Origin: Paramecium pentaurelia
Taxonomy: Eukaryota > Ciliophora > Oligohymenophorea > Peniculida > Parameciidae
Assembly: GCA_905183005.1 (NCBI GenBank)
Contig: CAJJDO010000064.1
Location: forward strand, 250,695 to 314,694
Length of the DNA stretch: 64,000 nt
Direction: 5' to 3'
Shown here: positions 34,649 through 47,284 of the stretch, piece after piece
How positions within the stretch are numbered: the stretch's first letter is position 1
Layout: each line of letters opens with the position of its first letter
Made by a program: the position numbers and the translations under genes
The notes under the pieces: generated by a model
The model's database searches: none
The model's input: the letters and a program-made list of their open reading frames with translations, nothing else
What the model was told of the DNA's origin: nothing

Positions 34649-35846
34649 AAATTTTTATTATAATATCTATATATTATCATCAAAGGAATAATCGGATATT
34701 AATATTTTTAGAATCTTCTCTTAAATTTCAAAATCACTAATAAATACAATAGCAAGAAAAGTAAACCCATCAGAATTTTGATGCTATTATTCTTTCCAAT
34801 AGGAATACCATAATTTAATCTTGATTGCAATAAAATACCTAAATATTTATAGATATTTACCAAATGGCTCAGCTTTTTGCAATCGTATAGAACACCAATC
34901 AATAATTATTTGTTTCATTTCAACAAATTCAAAATCATGTTACAGTTCATGATAACCATTCTCAAACAATTTAATTGATTTATCTTGACTACCACATTTT
35001 TCATAAAATCTTACACTTTCATGATAACTTGAAACAGCATCCTGTTTACCATGTAAAATTATGATGGGGTATTTAAATGTCTAAACTTTTGACTCCATAT
35101 AATTTAAAGTTTCAAGAATACTTTTGGCCATACCAATACCCAGTAAAGGCATCATTAACTTATCTTCAAAACATCTTTAAATATGTTGATCATTTTTGCT
35201 CATTCCAGTAATGTTCAGTTTAGTATTTATTACTAAATCCTACAAAAAAAATAAATAATCATAATTTTATACTTCCATGTAATGTCCAAAATATTTAACT
35301 GCAATATATTTGATTCCCTTCAGTTTTCTATCCATAGGAAATCCAAGCATTGGGGCAGTAGTTATAATCCCTCTTACTTTTAATTAAGGATTCCTAATTA
35401 AAAAACTAATTATGAGTAAACCACCCATTGCATGGCCATAAAGAAATAATGGAATATCTTTAGATACTTGTCTTAATAAGACTTCGATGTCCATATGTAA
35501 TTCTTTTAATGTTTATGATCCTCTTGGACCTCCTGAATATCCGAATCCTCTTAAATCTATTAAATGAACAGCATAATTCATTTTAGCAAAAATATCAGCA
35601 ATCTCAATATATAGTGTTTTCACATACATGTAAAAATCTTCCTTAATGTTCTCCAAAGCCATGAACAATGCATAAAGATGCTTTTTTATTTGGTGGATCA
35701 AATTTAGTGTAATATAGTCTCAATTCATCTCCATATCCACCAATATATCCACGCATTACCTTATAATCAGGCAATTAGAATTCTCCAATAAATTTTGAAT
35801 CATCCTTAAAATAATCATTAATTGATTCTTATTCTTTTAAGTTCAT
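34645..35846 (-). CDS. Monoglyceride-lipase-like alpha/beta hydrolase, nucleophile lost
   Basis: Frame-checked 373-residue model (introns 25, 33 and 22 nt). The alpha/beta hydrolase core is clear: oxyanion-loop HGFGEHQGRF, strand LIDLRGFGYSGGPRG, nucleophile elbow LYGHAMGG, acid region HGKQDAVSSYHES and histidine region ENGYHEL. In monoglyceride lipases the elbow is GHSMGG; here the codon is GCA (Ala) in place of Ser, so a normal Ser-nucleophile reaction is not expected although Asp and His remain. A hydrophobic C-terminal helix (ILMGLLFLLLYLLVILKF) suggests tail anchoring. Function may be lipid binding or a non-hydrolytic role. The C-terminal exon is the least certain part. Confidence 0.75.
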
Positions 35847-35870
35847 TATATTAATTTAACAGATTAGTTG

Positions 35871-37614
35871 ATGAAATTAGCTGATCGTAAGAAATTTTCT
35901 GTTCATTTGGATATGTCTGCTTTAAAATAGATTATCCAAACTGCTCATCCACTTTCCACTAAACGTAAAATTGATACTACACCAACTAGTCCAAATACCT
36001 CAGGATTAGTATCTGATAAATATTTCAAGCCAGTTCAACCTTTACATACAAATAACAATCTAAACAATACTAACACAATACAAAATATAATACTAAACTT
36101 TAAAAATAAAGCTAACAAAGAAAAAGAGAATTTTTCAATTTCAACTATGACAAAGTTTCCACTTTTGATTGATTAGTTTATTCGATTATTTAATTTGAGT
36201 AAAAGTGAATTACTTGAAGTTTAACAAATGAAACAAGTTTATTATTACAAATAATCTAAAATTTAATAAGATGGTTAAAATGGAGAATATTTATGTTATG
36301 CTAAAGATCATATTAAATATTAATATGAAATTATTAATCTTATTGGATAAGGTAGTTTTGGTTAAGTGTTTTAAGTTTTGGATCATAAAACTTAAAAAAC
36401 ATTTGCACTAAAAATCATAAGAAATCAAGATAAATTAAAAAAATAGGCATTAGTAGAAGCAAATTTATTAATGATGATTAAAGAAAGAGATCCATAGAAT
36501 AAATCTAATATAGTGAGAATAGAAGAATAATTTATTTTTAGAGGACATTAATGCATAGTATTTGAAAAGTTAGAATTTAATTTATTTGAAGTTTTAAAAC
36601 AATAAAAATTTAGAGGGTTAGATTATGAAACTTTAAGAAAATTTTCATATTAAATTTTAGTATCTTTGAATTATTTACACAAACTCAATATTATTCATTG
36701 TGATTTAAAGCCTGAAAATGTTATGGTATAAGATATGAAATCAAAGATCATTAAATTAGTAGATTTTGGTTCTGGATGTATAGATGGAAATTAGGTCTAC
36801 ACATATATATAAAGCAGGTATTCTATCTTTTATTAACTATTAGATATTATAGAGCTCCAGAAGTGATCTTTGGTTTGAAATATGGAATGGAAATAGATAT
36901 GTGGAGTTTTGCTTGCTTAGTATCTGAAATTCATACTGGATAACCAATCTTTCCTGGAGATAATGAACTTGAATAATTTAATTTGATTATGGAAGTTATT
37001 GGAGCTCCAACTACTGAATTTGCATTAAAATGTCCAAGAAAGAAACATTTCTTTGATGAAAATGGTTAACCAAAAAAAACTATCAAAACTTATAGAAAAC
37101 CTTAATCCATTTCATTATAAGAAATTCTTAAAACTACAGATGAAGACTTTATTGATTTTCTTTAAAAATGTTTTACTTGGGATGCTGAATCAAGACTTAA
37201 ACCTCAAGATGCTTTAAATCATCCTTGGATTTTATCCATAACTCCAAAAGAAAATAGTTCCAAATTGAATAATAAATTCTTTAATGATACAGACTCTAAT
37301 AGTGCTTTTAAAAAATCAAAAACATAAACAAATACAATATTAAAGGAATTTGAAAAAAAACTAAGTAAGGATAACATTTTTCTAAAATTATAACAAACTC
37401 GAACTTTAATAGCTAATAACACTTTTGAAAATAAGCCAGGTATTTTCATATAAATAAGTATTGTTTAGTGCTGAGCAACAGGTATGTTAATGATAAACCA
37501 ACTTCATCAGATAGAATAAGATCGAATATAGCCCATTCTATACATTAAATATTATCATGTAGATAACATAATGCAAGTAACACTTAGTTTATAAGAAAAC
37601 CTTCTTTAGGATGA
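35871..37614 (+). CDS. DYRK-family protein kinase
   Basis: Dual-specificity tyrosine-regulated kinase. The 562-residue frame-checked model (introns 26 and 29 nt) has a ~120-residue Ser/Thr/Asn N-terminal extension. A DYRK-homology box-like stretch (HIKYQYEIINLIGQGSFGQV) leads into the kinase: ALKII, IIHCDLKPENVMV (HCD in place of HRD, normal for DYRK), VDFGSGC, and the activation loop YTYIQSRYYRAPEV with the autophosphorylated second Tyr of YxY. The CMGC insert (MWSFACLVSEIHTGQPIFPG) and the LKPQDALNHPWI end are typical. A basic tail follows. It starts 24 bp from the divergent hydrolase gene, so promoters must overlap. Confidence 0.93.
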
Positions 37615-37644
37615 TGGGATAATTTAATGATACTCTCCAAAATT

Positions 37645-37662
37645 TATATATATATATATAAT
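37645..37662 (+). repeat. TA dinucleotide run
   Basis: Short AT microsatellite in the 60-bp gap between the convergent DYRK gene and the next minus-strand gene. Confidence 0.6.
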
Positions 37663-37673
37663 CTAGTTATGAA

Positions 37674-38681
37674 TCAAATAAATTTTTATTCAAGTGAATT
37701 TTATTTTAACCATGAGGTATTTTTGATTTCAAATGTCTATTGTATCTTTTTCTATAATTAATTATTATGTGTTATATAAGGTCTTTATGTTTTAAGAGTG
37801 GATTTACTTTTTTATTTTGTAAGAACCAAATTAACTTCTGTGCTTTATTTAGCCCTAGCTTTTAGAAGAGGAGAGGAAGTAAAAGAACATATTTAAAGAT
37901 TTCTTAATGAAGCACAAGATTGAGTTTGAAAATGTTATTTGACTCTTTAATTTTATTGTGGCATATTATTTTTTTAGAGTTTATTTGATTAGAAATGAAA
38001 CATTTTGAGATCTAACCATTTAAAATAACGTTCTTTCTCTAATTAAATCTTAGATTTGCTTTTAGGTTTAGATGTCAAGATTATTTTAGGAGGGGTTTTA
38101 CAGGAAGGAGGTCTTTCCATATTATCATATTCTTTTAATAATATTTTATAATTATTACCTACAAGAGATTCTTATTTGGATAGCTTTTTAGATAGTTTTC
38201 TAGTTGTTTATTTTCTTTACTTTCTTTCTAACATAATTGCAAAACTTGTTAAAGCCAATTCTTATTTATTTATTTGTTTATGTTATTCTATAGCTGTAGG
38301 AAAGTTTTGCATTTCTTTTTGTGTTAATTAACCAAATAATATTCCATAAGTTGATTTTCTTCTAGGCAATTATTATTGTCTAATTTCAGTGATTTTAGCA
38401 ACAGCATTTTTTAAAGGTTAGAAATATCGCTTCTTTATTCTTTCAGTCAATGACAAGGTTGTTTAATATTGAACATCATCTATTTATGGGATTCGATAGG
38501 AGTGTGGAAGTGAATTACTATTTTATTTCTTTTTTTTTAGAAAGAGTAGCTTCCTTTTTTTAGGTTGATTATTTGTTTTGGTTTTAACAATGAGATGTTA
38601 ATAATCTCTTGTATTTTTAGAAGAAAAGAATGAGAAACCACTAAGTTCTATATAATTGAAATATATACATAAATGAGTCAT
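37674..38681 (-). CDS. Basic Gln/Lys-rich protein, unknown function
   Basis: Frame-checked 328-residue protein with one 21-nt intron after the fifth codon. Contains SYRIPQIDDVQYQTTLSLTE, RRKSTYGILFGQLTQKEM, then a charged helical region (FAIMLERKQRKQTTRKLSKK), PPSCKTPPKIILTSKPKSKS, and a basic C-terminal third. Many glutamines are TAA/TAG. It looks like a soluble, partly disordered, nucleic-acid- or cytoskeleton-associated protein; no family is recognised. Confidence 0.65.
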
Positions 38682-38712
38682 AGTTTGCATGATTATTATT
38701 TAATATTTTAAT

Positions 38713-39101
38713 ATGAATTTGAAACCTCATAAAATAGGATAAAATGATGAATTTGAACTTTAGAATACTTCTAAAGAAGATAGCCATATTACAATTTCAT
38801 CATTAAAAGAATAACAACTTTTTCATTTGAATGCAATTCCAAAAAAAGTACTTATAATTTAAATGAGATTATTGCCATAACAATTATGCTTACTATCTTA
38901 GGTATAACCTTCTTGATTATTGGATTATTGTTATTGATTAAATAACCATCAAATTATGATCAATATTTACCATTATTGTTCATAGGGATTCTAATGACCA
39001 TACCAGGCATTTACTATAGTTATAAAATAATTTAATTTGCTTATTCAAGATCAAGATAAGAACAAGAATAAATAATTTAAGAATTACCAATTGATTACTG
39101 A
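38713..39101 (+). CDS. TMEM230/TMEM134-like two-helix membrane protein
   Basis: 122-residue protein with one 20-nt intron, frame-checked. The cytosolic N-terminus (~45 residues) is followed by two membrane helices: ITIMLTILGITFLIIGLLL and LPLLFIGILMTIPGIYYSY, the second containing the G-x-x-x-x-x-P-G-x-Y signature of the DUF872/TMEM230 family, then a charged tail. Family members sit on trafficking vesicles in animals. The short length, two-helix layout and PGIYY motif make the family likely. Confidence 0.78.
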
Positions 39102-39228
39102 AGTTGACAAATTATTTATAAAATTCTAATTATATTTCAATAATAAATGTTTTTACTTAAATAATTGTTATTAGAAATTATATATATATATATATATTTA
39201 TAATGAAATCAAAGATTTGTCACTAAAA
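39102..39228. repeat. Spacer with TA microsatellite
   Basis: 127-bp gap containing a run of about eleven TA units near 39180-39200. No gene. Confidence 0.5.
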
Positions 39229-39474
39229 ATGATAGATCCTTAGCCATTCTTATTAAACACTTAATCATTCTTTATTCCATTTCAATTTATTGTAATTATT
39301 ACCAATGTTATTTAGGAAGACTTAAAAGATGCAGTAAATAATAACATACAAAACCATTCAATGAATTGCAATCCTATTATTAATATTGATTTTACTCTTG
39401 AAGTATACAAAATAAATTCATTTAATTTTTTTGTTTCTAAATCCTTTTATTTTCTTAACATTCTAACAATATGA
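39229..39474 (+). CDS. Small hypothetical protein (overlaps antisense model)
   Basis: 73-residue model with one 24-nt canonical intron. Reads MIDPQPFLLNTQSFFIPFQF, then EDLKDAVNNNIQNHSMN and CNPIINIDFTLEVYK. Composition is protein-like and the intron is canonical, but the frame lies opposite the 3' end of the minus-strand gene ending at 39282. Only one of the two overlapping stretches is likely to be coding. No family recognised. Confidence 0.38.
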
Positions 39475-40934
39475 TCACTATAGTAATGAAATTATGGTTC
39501 TTGATCCAATTATTCTAACTTTTATGAAATAATAAAATTTCTGCTTTATTAATCATTTTTTAATTCATTCAAATCAAAAGATTCTAAAGAAATAATGCTT
39601 ACACTAATTGTTTTCAAAGTACTTTCATTACTACCATCATTACAATTAAATTTAGAATACTTTTGATTCTCATAATTAACACATTTTATAATTGTATTAA
39701 TAAACACAGTAAAAAGTATCTTAAAATATTAATATTATCAAATATCTTACTTCATAATCACTAGAAACCCTTTCCATTAAACCATCAGATTAATATTATG
39801 GTTTACCTTTACTCTCAGTAAATGTCAATAATTTTAATAACAAGTATTTCTTATCAACTGCTATATTTCTATTAAGTAATGTTAAATCTAAGATATTATT
39901 ATATAATTCTAAGAGATCACATTCTTTTATAAATTCTACTTTATCCCTAGCAAATTTATCAACATCAATAGGTGCTTTAACAGGTTCACGTGATCTTGTT
40001 TTTATTTAATTTTTAAAAAAGAGAACATCTTCTATCGTAACACTTTTGAGACCAATTGATTTTTCATGTTTATTTGAATTAATATCATATGGTTTGTTGG
40101 CAAAAAATATATCAATTTCTATTATTTTTTATTAAAAATGTTCTTTCATCATTCTATTAACATTTATTAAATGATCTTAATATTCATTAACAAAAGTTGG
40201 TATAAATTAACTGAAAAATAATTCTTCAACTTTAAGATGAGCATCTCCTATTTTTTTTATTATTCTTGATAATAATTTTTCAGTTTCTTTATTTTTCTTT
40301 TATATTTCATTATCTTATTTTTAATACAATATTTACAAAAACCACTTCGTCCAAATAATTAAACTGGAGCTTAATATGAAGTTTAATGAATTTGACTAGA
40401 ATCATCTCCATAAAATTTATTAATTGATCCATTTTAAAATTATTTTAAACCCTCTTATAAATGATTGTCTTAATAAAAATCTAACTTGATAAAGATTAAA
40501 TTTGGTACGATTCTTCATATTATTTTTTCTTTATTCTTTATCTAAAATTCTTTATTTTTCTTTTAAGATTTAATCATCCATTAATCCTGATTATGTTTAT
40601 ATTATATCAGATTATTCACCTATCTTAATATATATTCTACCTTTATAGTAATTTGGTTATATTAAATCATTCTTAATGTTGCCCTTAAATACATTAAAAT
40701 TAATTTGCTTTTGGTTAGGTTTATTAACAATTGATGGACTAGTACTTTTTAATAAGTAAATTTAATGAATAATCATAACTCCAGCAACTACAATTAATAC
40801 CTTTAAGATTTCAATATACATTTCACTACAATAAGATCTTAATATAAATACTTATTTGAAATATTGATACCTATCACAGAGAATATTATAAACCCTGCAA
40901 AAGTAATAAGGTTGAATGTAGAAAATGCAGCCAT
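39282..40934 (-). CDS. Membrane-anchored protein with coiled coil, unknown
   Basis: Frame-checked 514-residue model (introns 20, 28, 29 and 31 nt). Two hydrophobic helices open the protein (FNLITFAGFIIFSVIVFIL and LKVLIVVAGVMIIHQIYLL). Then come a soluble stretch (PNYYKGRIYIKIGEQSDII), a charged helical region (ETEKLLSRIIKKIGDAHLKV) and an extended acidic/basic domain (KAPIDVDKFARDKVEF, LLELYNNILDLTLLNRN). The 3' end is uncertain: the frame stays open into DHIVRMLRKQKDLETKKLNE and then a hydrophobic tail to TGA 39282, opposite a plus-strand model. No known family. Confidence 0.6.
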
Positions 40935-41195
40935 TTTAATTATTTAAATATTTTTATCAATAAAATGAGTCCAAAAATTATTGTGAATTATTATTTAATT
41001 ATATAAATAAAATTATTAACAACTAATCTTAAATAAATAAAATCATTAATTAAAAACAACTATTTTTTGTAAGTATATTATCTAATATAATTAAATGTTT
41101 CATATTCTATTTTTAATAATACTCTTTTTTTGATCATTCCTTAATATATATCTTTTATATTAATTATCATTAATTAATTAATTAAAAAATTCAAG
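40935..41195. other. Divergent promoter region, no gene seen
   Basis: 261 bp of very AT-rich spacer between divergent genes. No recognisable element. Confidence 0.5.
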
Positions 41196-43811
41196 ATGAT
41201 TGAGGATAATCGCGAATCAATTAATTCTGCAGATTTTTTTTAATGTAATCTAATTTTACTTTTAATATTAAAGTTTCTCCTAAATAGAGTGACGAATTTA
41301 GACCTCATCAAATTAAAGTAGATCTTTCATTAGCTCCTTTAAAAGAATATACTGAGTCAGTTCGATCAGTCAATTTTCCTTCTTCTGAAATTTAATTATT
41401 GCAATAACCTATTGTACCAGCAAGGACTAGTATACATATTAAAAAAGTATATCTAATCAATTATTCAGCTAAATAGAAATAGTGAAAGAATGCTTATAAT
41501 AAAAAAAGATAAAGATGCATCAGAATATTAAAAATCATAAAAAAATGTTATGATATATAAAATGTTTTAAACAGAATCATTAGTAAGGAAATTTATAGAT
41601 AAACTAAAAAAATAAGCTTATATCTTACCTAAAGTGATTTCAAATAAAATGCAGAACTTTTTAAAAGAAAAATATATTGATGATGATGTAATTTTAGATA
41701 AATTAAGGACATCAAATCAATAATCTAATAAAGAGCTATTTCCAATTTTAAACCCAACTGCCATCATAATATTTTCCTGGAATATATTGAGAGCTCTTTA
41801 ATTAATGTTTTTGACATGGTGGTTACCATTTAAAGTAGCATTTCAACCAAATTATTATTTTGATCACATAGAACTATCCTTAATCTATATATTCATTTTG
41901 GATATAATTTTAAAATTAAATTAAGGTTTCATAAAAGAAGGAGATTATATCATGAATAGAACATAAATACTAAAGCATTACATCTAGACAGAACTTACTG
42001 AAGATACTATCTATTTTTTTACTCAATTGATTGTAATTGGTTAAATCGAGATTTAAATTAATATCTTTTTTGAAATATTAGTTTTGATTTAATTTGCTTT
42101 GAATTATAAAAAGCTAAAGAAGAAAATAAAAAAATTTGAAGAAATATTTGCAACTAAAGCAGGATATATCTAATTAACTAATTTATTACAACTTATTATT
42201 ACAGTATTTTATTTTGCTCATCTTATGGCTTGTATTTGGTATTATGTTGGAGTTAAAAGTTTAAATGTTTATGAATTATCTTGGACTAATAAATTGTAAC
42301 TTAATTCTTCAGATCCTCTTTATTATTATTTGTATTCATTTTATTGGGCAACAACAACAATGGTAACTGTTGGTTATGGAGATATATCAGCTTAAAATAG
42401 TTACGAGGTATTGTGTGCTACTGTTTTAATGATAATCTCAACAGGAATGTTTGCATATGCTATCAATCAAATAGGAGATATATTTACTAATATTGATACT
42501 GAATAATAAAATTATAAACGTACTCTATTATTAATTAATAATTATATGAAAAAAAATTAAGTGGATCAATAAGTTTAAAGTAGAATCAGAAATTACATTA
42601 AATATTAAGCTAAAATAAAACAATAAAGTTAAAATGATGAAATAGAATAAATTTTAAAATAACTTCCTTCTTATATTTTTGCTGATCTTTAAAAAAATAT
42701 TTAAACCAAAATTATGTCTGAAATATCCTTTTATAAATCTAATTTTTCTAAAAATGTCATTCCAATTATATCTTAAACATTATAAATATAATCTTATACT
42801 CCTAAGGAAATCATATATTAATAAGGTTAATTAGATGATTGTAGTTTATATACTGTTTGGAAAGGGGAAGTTTTAATAGTTGAAAATTCATCTGGAAAAC
42901 TTTTGGCAACTCTTGCAAAAGGATAAAGTTTTGGTGAAATTGAATTTTTAACCTCTTAACATAGATAATTTACTGCCATAAGCAAAGATTTAAGTTAAGT
43001 TTTAAGAATGCCAAGAGAAACCTTTTTGAAAATTATCAAAAATTCTAAAATTGATGTTGAACACTTTCATAAACTAAAAGATTAGTTAATTTTATATCAA
43101 ATAAATTAAATATCATCATGCTATTGTTGTTCAGAAAATCATAGTGTAAATGATTGTCCTTATACTTTTTATAAACCTAATCTAGATATTTTAAGATAAA
43201 GAGAAAATGCTTAAGAAGTAGTATCAATTAGACAAACTTATGAAAGAACTGGAGATAAAAAAGGATTTTTTTAACTTTAAACTTTAAAATCAAATACTGA
43301 TGATAAAGAAGAGTTAGGATCTAGAATTCATTCAATAAAAAATGAAACTGCTCCTGCAGTAAGTCCTTCTAGACCAAAAACAAAAACAATTACTCAAATT
43401 CATTATAAGAATTATGGATAGTCTAATCCTAAAGAAGATGAAAAATAAATAGAAAGTCCTTTTTTTGCATAAAGTTAAACAGAAATTTAAAATGAGTAAA
43501 ATCCAAATAAATTAAGCATACATTAATTATTGGAACTTCCATCAATAAAAAATAGACAATCATAATCAAATAATTAAATTGTAATATCTTCTTTAAGTTA
43601 ACTTGAATTGATAGAATAAGAATTTTTAAAAGTATTTATGCTAGACATAGATAAAATTGGAATATTTTAAAGTTATTTTCCTTAAAATAACTTAGAAGTG
43701 ATCTTATTATCTTTTAGAAAATATATGAGAAGTAAGAAAGTAGTTATTACTGAAACTCTTGGAGATTTGACAAGAAGGAAAATATAAACAGAAAATAACT
43801 AATTTTTTTGA
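41196..43811 (+). CDS. Cyclic-nucleotide-regulated K+ channel (paralogue 1)
   Basis: Voltage/cyclic-nucleotide-gated potassium channel of the EAG/HCN/CNG superfamily. The 854-residue frame-checked model has introns of 29 and 22 nt. After a ~190-residue N-terminus come six membrane segments; the pore shows YWATTTMVTVGYGD, the K+ filter, at ~374. The C-linker leads to a CNBD (~505-600) with GQSFGEIEFLT, the phosphate-binding cassette core; the usual PBC Arg-Ala-Ala arrangement is degenerate, so cAMP binding is not assured. Just after the CNBD is a zinc-knuckle-like Cys/His cluster CYCCSENHSVNDCPY. A long Ser/Gln-rich tail follows. The S4 segment is unusually poor in Arg. Confidence 0.9.
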
Positions 43812-44168
43812 TTTTATTATTATGATTATTCTCTTATTACATATTTCAACAAAATATTATTTTATATTATTTTTTTGTTTTAATCATCAAGTTATTATTG
43901 ATCTATATTCATAATAATTTTTAATTAAATTATTTATTTTATCTATCAAGCTTAATTAATTGAATATATGAAGTGCTTATTTTACTATTATTTTATTTGA
44001 TATTAGATGGTTTTATAAATTATAGGTTATTTTTTAGTAAAATTCTTTTTCAAATAATAACTTTAATTTTATATGATTCTTTGGTATTGACTCCTTATCA
44101 AATAAATATCATAATTTAATCTAAAGGTATTTAATTTAAATAATTAATTATTTGAATTCTTAATTGGT
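43812..44168. other. Intergenic gap between two channel genes
   Basis: 357 bp, AT-rich, no supported gene on either strand. It should contain the 3' end of channel 1 and the promoter of channel 2. Confidence 0.5.
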
Positions 44169-46883
44169 ATGACTGAAGATTTAGAGCAAACATTGTATAA
44201 TGACTTAAAATTAGGAGGTGTAATTTTAGTTTTATATTAGGTTCTTCTAGAATCTCAGATTCATTTAGACCATAACTAATTCATCTAGATATGTAAGACA
44301 TACCTTTCAAAGAGAACTCTGAATCAGATTCTGTGCCACAAGCAAATTCTTTAAGAAATCTACGATTTAAAGATATCAGTATTTCCAAGAGTAAAAATTA
44401 AGATATGAGTCCTTTTAAGGGTTTTCAATAATAAAATAATTAATAAGATAAGAATGATAAGCAGAAGTAATCAAGAAATAGTGGTATGGCAAAAATGTTG
44501 GTAATTAATAATCTGGTGAAATAATTTATTGAGAAATTAAAAAAGAAGGCATATATATTACCAAGAATTCTTGGTGAATAAATAAGTGAAAATTTGAGAG
44601 AAGTGTTGAATAAAAAAAAAAATTGGAAAAAGATTAAATAAATTTAGATTTTTGAAGATGGTGGAAAAAAATAAATATAGAGAAAACTTCCTGTATTTAA
44701 TCCTGCAAGTAAAGTGATGTTAATATGGGAATTTTTTAGAGCTCTTTAATTAACAATATTGTTATGGTGGTTGCCATTTAAAATTGCCTTTAATCCATCT
44801 TCAAGTAAAAATATTAATGCTTTTGAGAGTGCTTTAACATATATTTTTGCAGCAGATTTAGTAATTAAATTTAATAGAGGTATATTTGATTAAGGTAAAT
44901 TGATAAAAAATAGAATTAACATTCTGAAACATTATGTCTCTAATGAAATGCATGAGGATATTATATATTTTATTACATTAATATTTGTAATAAGTGATAT
45001 AGGAATAAAGGCAAGTGGATTTTAAGAGGTAATTGTATTATTACAATTTGGTTTGAATTTTATTAAATTAAAGAAATATCTTACTAAATATGAAGAAACT
45101 TTTGTTGAATCTCCAATTCTGACAGAAATAGTAAAGTTAATATAATTGATTATAATCACATTTTATGGCATGTATTTGGTATTATGTAGGAGTTAAAAGT
45201 ATAGAATTGAATGAAATATCATGGACACAAGATCCAAAATTTTAAGATTCTGGTATTATATAAATGTATATATATTCATTTTATTGGGCAACAACTACAA
45301 TGGTAACAGTAGGATATGGAGATATATCTGGTAAAAATATATATGAAGTATTATGTGCAATAGTGTTGATGATATTTTCAAGTGGAATATTTGCATTTTC
45401 TATGAATCAAATAGGATCTATATTTACAAATATGGATGCTTAAAAATAATAATATAAGAGAACTTTATTATTAATTAATTAATATATGAATAATAATTAG
45501 GTTGCAGAATAACTTTAAGGTAGAATAAGAAATTATTTAAAATATCATTATCATAAATAAGAAAAACTATATAAAAATGAAATTAGTGGTATCATAGATA
45601 AATTACCAACTACATTAAAATCTGAATTAATTTAAGATGTATAATTTAGAGTTATGTAATGTATTCCATTTTTTAATAAAAACTTTTCAGAAGAAATTCT
45701 CCCTTAAATAGCTTGTGAATTAAATTTGTAATCTTATACACCAAGAGAAATCATTTATCAATAAAATCAAATAGATGAATGCAATATATTCATAGTATGG
45801 AAAGGAGAAGTTAATTTAATTGATGATAACTCAGGAAAAGTACTTAAAAAATTTACTACAGGATAGTGTTTTGGAGAATTAGAATTTTTAACTAATCAAA
45901 AAAGATTAGGTACTGCTATTAGCTGTGATTTCAGTCAAATTTATTATATATCTAGAAATCAATTCCTAAAAATACTAAATTCTTATAATCATGATTTTTA
46001 ATAATTTCATTAGCTCAAAGATGAAATATTATTTAATTATGATTCTTCTACTATTGAGTGCTATTGTTGCCAAGAATCTCATTCTATTTGGAAATGTCCA
46101 TACATTCACTATAAACCTGATTTAGAAAGAGTTATAAAGAAGAATTTCTTTAAGGATTCATAACAAGAACGTTTCTAATTCAAAAGAAAAGGAATTCGTT
46201 AAAATGTTTATTATTAAGAGAGCTTACTTTAAAGCTCAAAACATTTAAAAACATCAAATGATTTAGATAATAATACTGCAGGAGATATATAATAAATAGG
46301 TTCAATAAATGAATCAGATGAATCAGATGAGGAAAGTGTAAAACATGAAAAAAAGAGTGATCAAGTATTAACACTGTCTTATGCTTTACCTAGCGAAAGT
46401 AGAAGAAAAAGTTAGAGAACTAAATTTATACCAGCATCTCCTCTAAAAACAGAATCCCCACTTCTCAAACCAACTGATAGACTCCGATATGGGTAGAAAC
46501 CAAGAAAAAGTCTTTTTTTTGCTGAATAAAGTGTGATTAGTGCTTTATAAGCAAAACGCCATGAATCAGTATAAAAAACTGCATCCTTAGGATAATTATA
46601 GAATTTAATTAAGTAATCAACTGGTTATGAGAATGATAATAATCCTGAACCATTAAGTATTATTGAAGGATTAGATAAAATGATAATATACTCTAATTAT
46701 TTTCCAGAAAATAATTTTGACAAGATTATTGAATCTGTATTGAAATACTTAAAAAGATTTAGATTAACTAGAGTATATATGATTCCAAATAAGTATTCTT
46801 TTGTAAGGTTATAAAAATACGATAAATTGAAATCCTAAGGAAAAAAAGCAATAATTTTCAAATAGAATGATTTTATTAGGTGA
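44169..46883 (+). CDS. Cyclic-nucleotide-regulated K+ channel (paralogue 2), frameshift
   Basis: Paralogue of the upstream channel, close along its whole length (both have FRALQL.., WWLPFK.AF, ACIWYYVGVKS, MVTVGYGD, CYCC..H..CP). It has one 23-nt intron near the start. At ~45150-45162 the frame breaks: VKLIQLIII continues only if about 14 nt (4-5 residues, compared with QLIITVFYFAHLMAC in paralogue 1) are missing, after which HFMACIWYYVG is in another frame. No GT..AG intron explains it. This is a sequencing/assembly error, a fresh pseudogene, or imprecise DNA elimination. Otherwise the gene is intact through the CNBD (CFGELEFLT), Cys/His motif CYCCQESHSIWKCPY and a Ser-rich tail to TGA at 46881-46883. 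Confidence 0.85.
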
Positions 46884-47196
46884 ATTTCCTAAAAATTAGA
46901 TTGATATCTTTAATTTTAATTATATATTAAATATTAAAAAATTAATTGAAATTCAATTTTTTAATGTTGAAAAGATATGTACTGATTTTATTATATATCA
47001 TTTCAATTTTTTTAGAGTGTTATATATGTTCATATAATTCTCTTTTATTTAAAAATCTATTAATAAAATCTTCTATATTTTTATATATAACATAAAATCT
47101 TCTATTGAATTGTTTAATTTATTTATAAGATGATTTATTATAAATAGATACTATTTCTTTTATAATATTTGCAATACTAATTTTAACAATTATCAT
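46858..47196 (-). CDS. Small hypothetical protein, minus strand
   Basis: 112-codon TGA-free frame opening MIIVKISIANIIKEIVSIYN and continuing KQIKQFNRRFYVIYKNIEDF; amphipathic and basic, plausible as a short protein, but the C-terminal third is low-complexity and the frame runs 26 bp into the end of channel 2. Duplicated at 48015-48353 in the overlapping contig. No family recognised, weak call. Confidence 0.3.
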
Positions 47197-47284
47197 TATT
47201 TAATAAGACTAATAATAATAATACTATAAAATATATAAAATAGTTTAAACTAAATAAATTAAAGATTTATTTATATTTTTAAAT

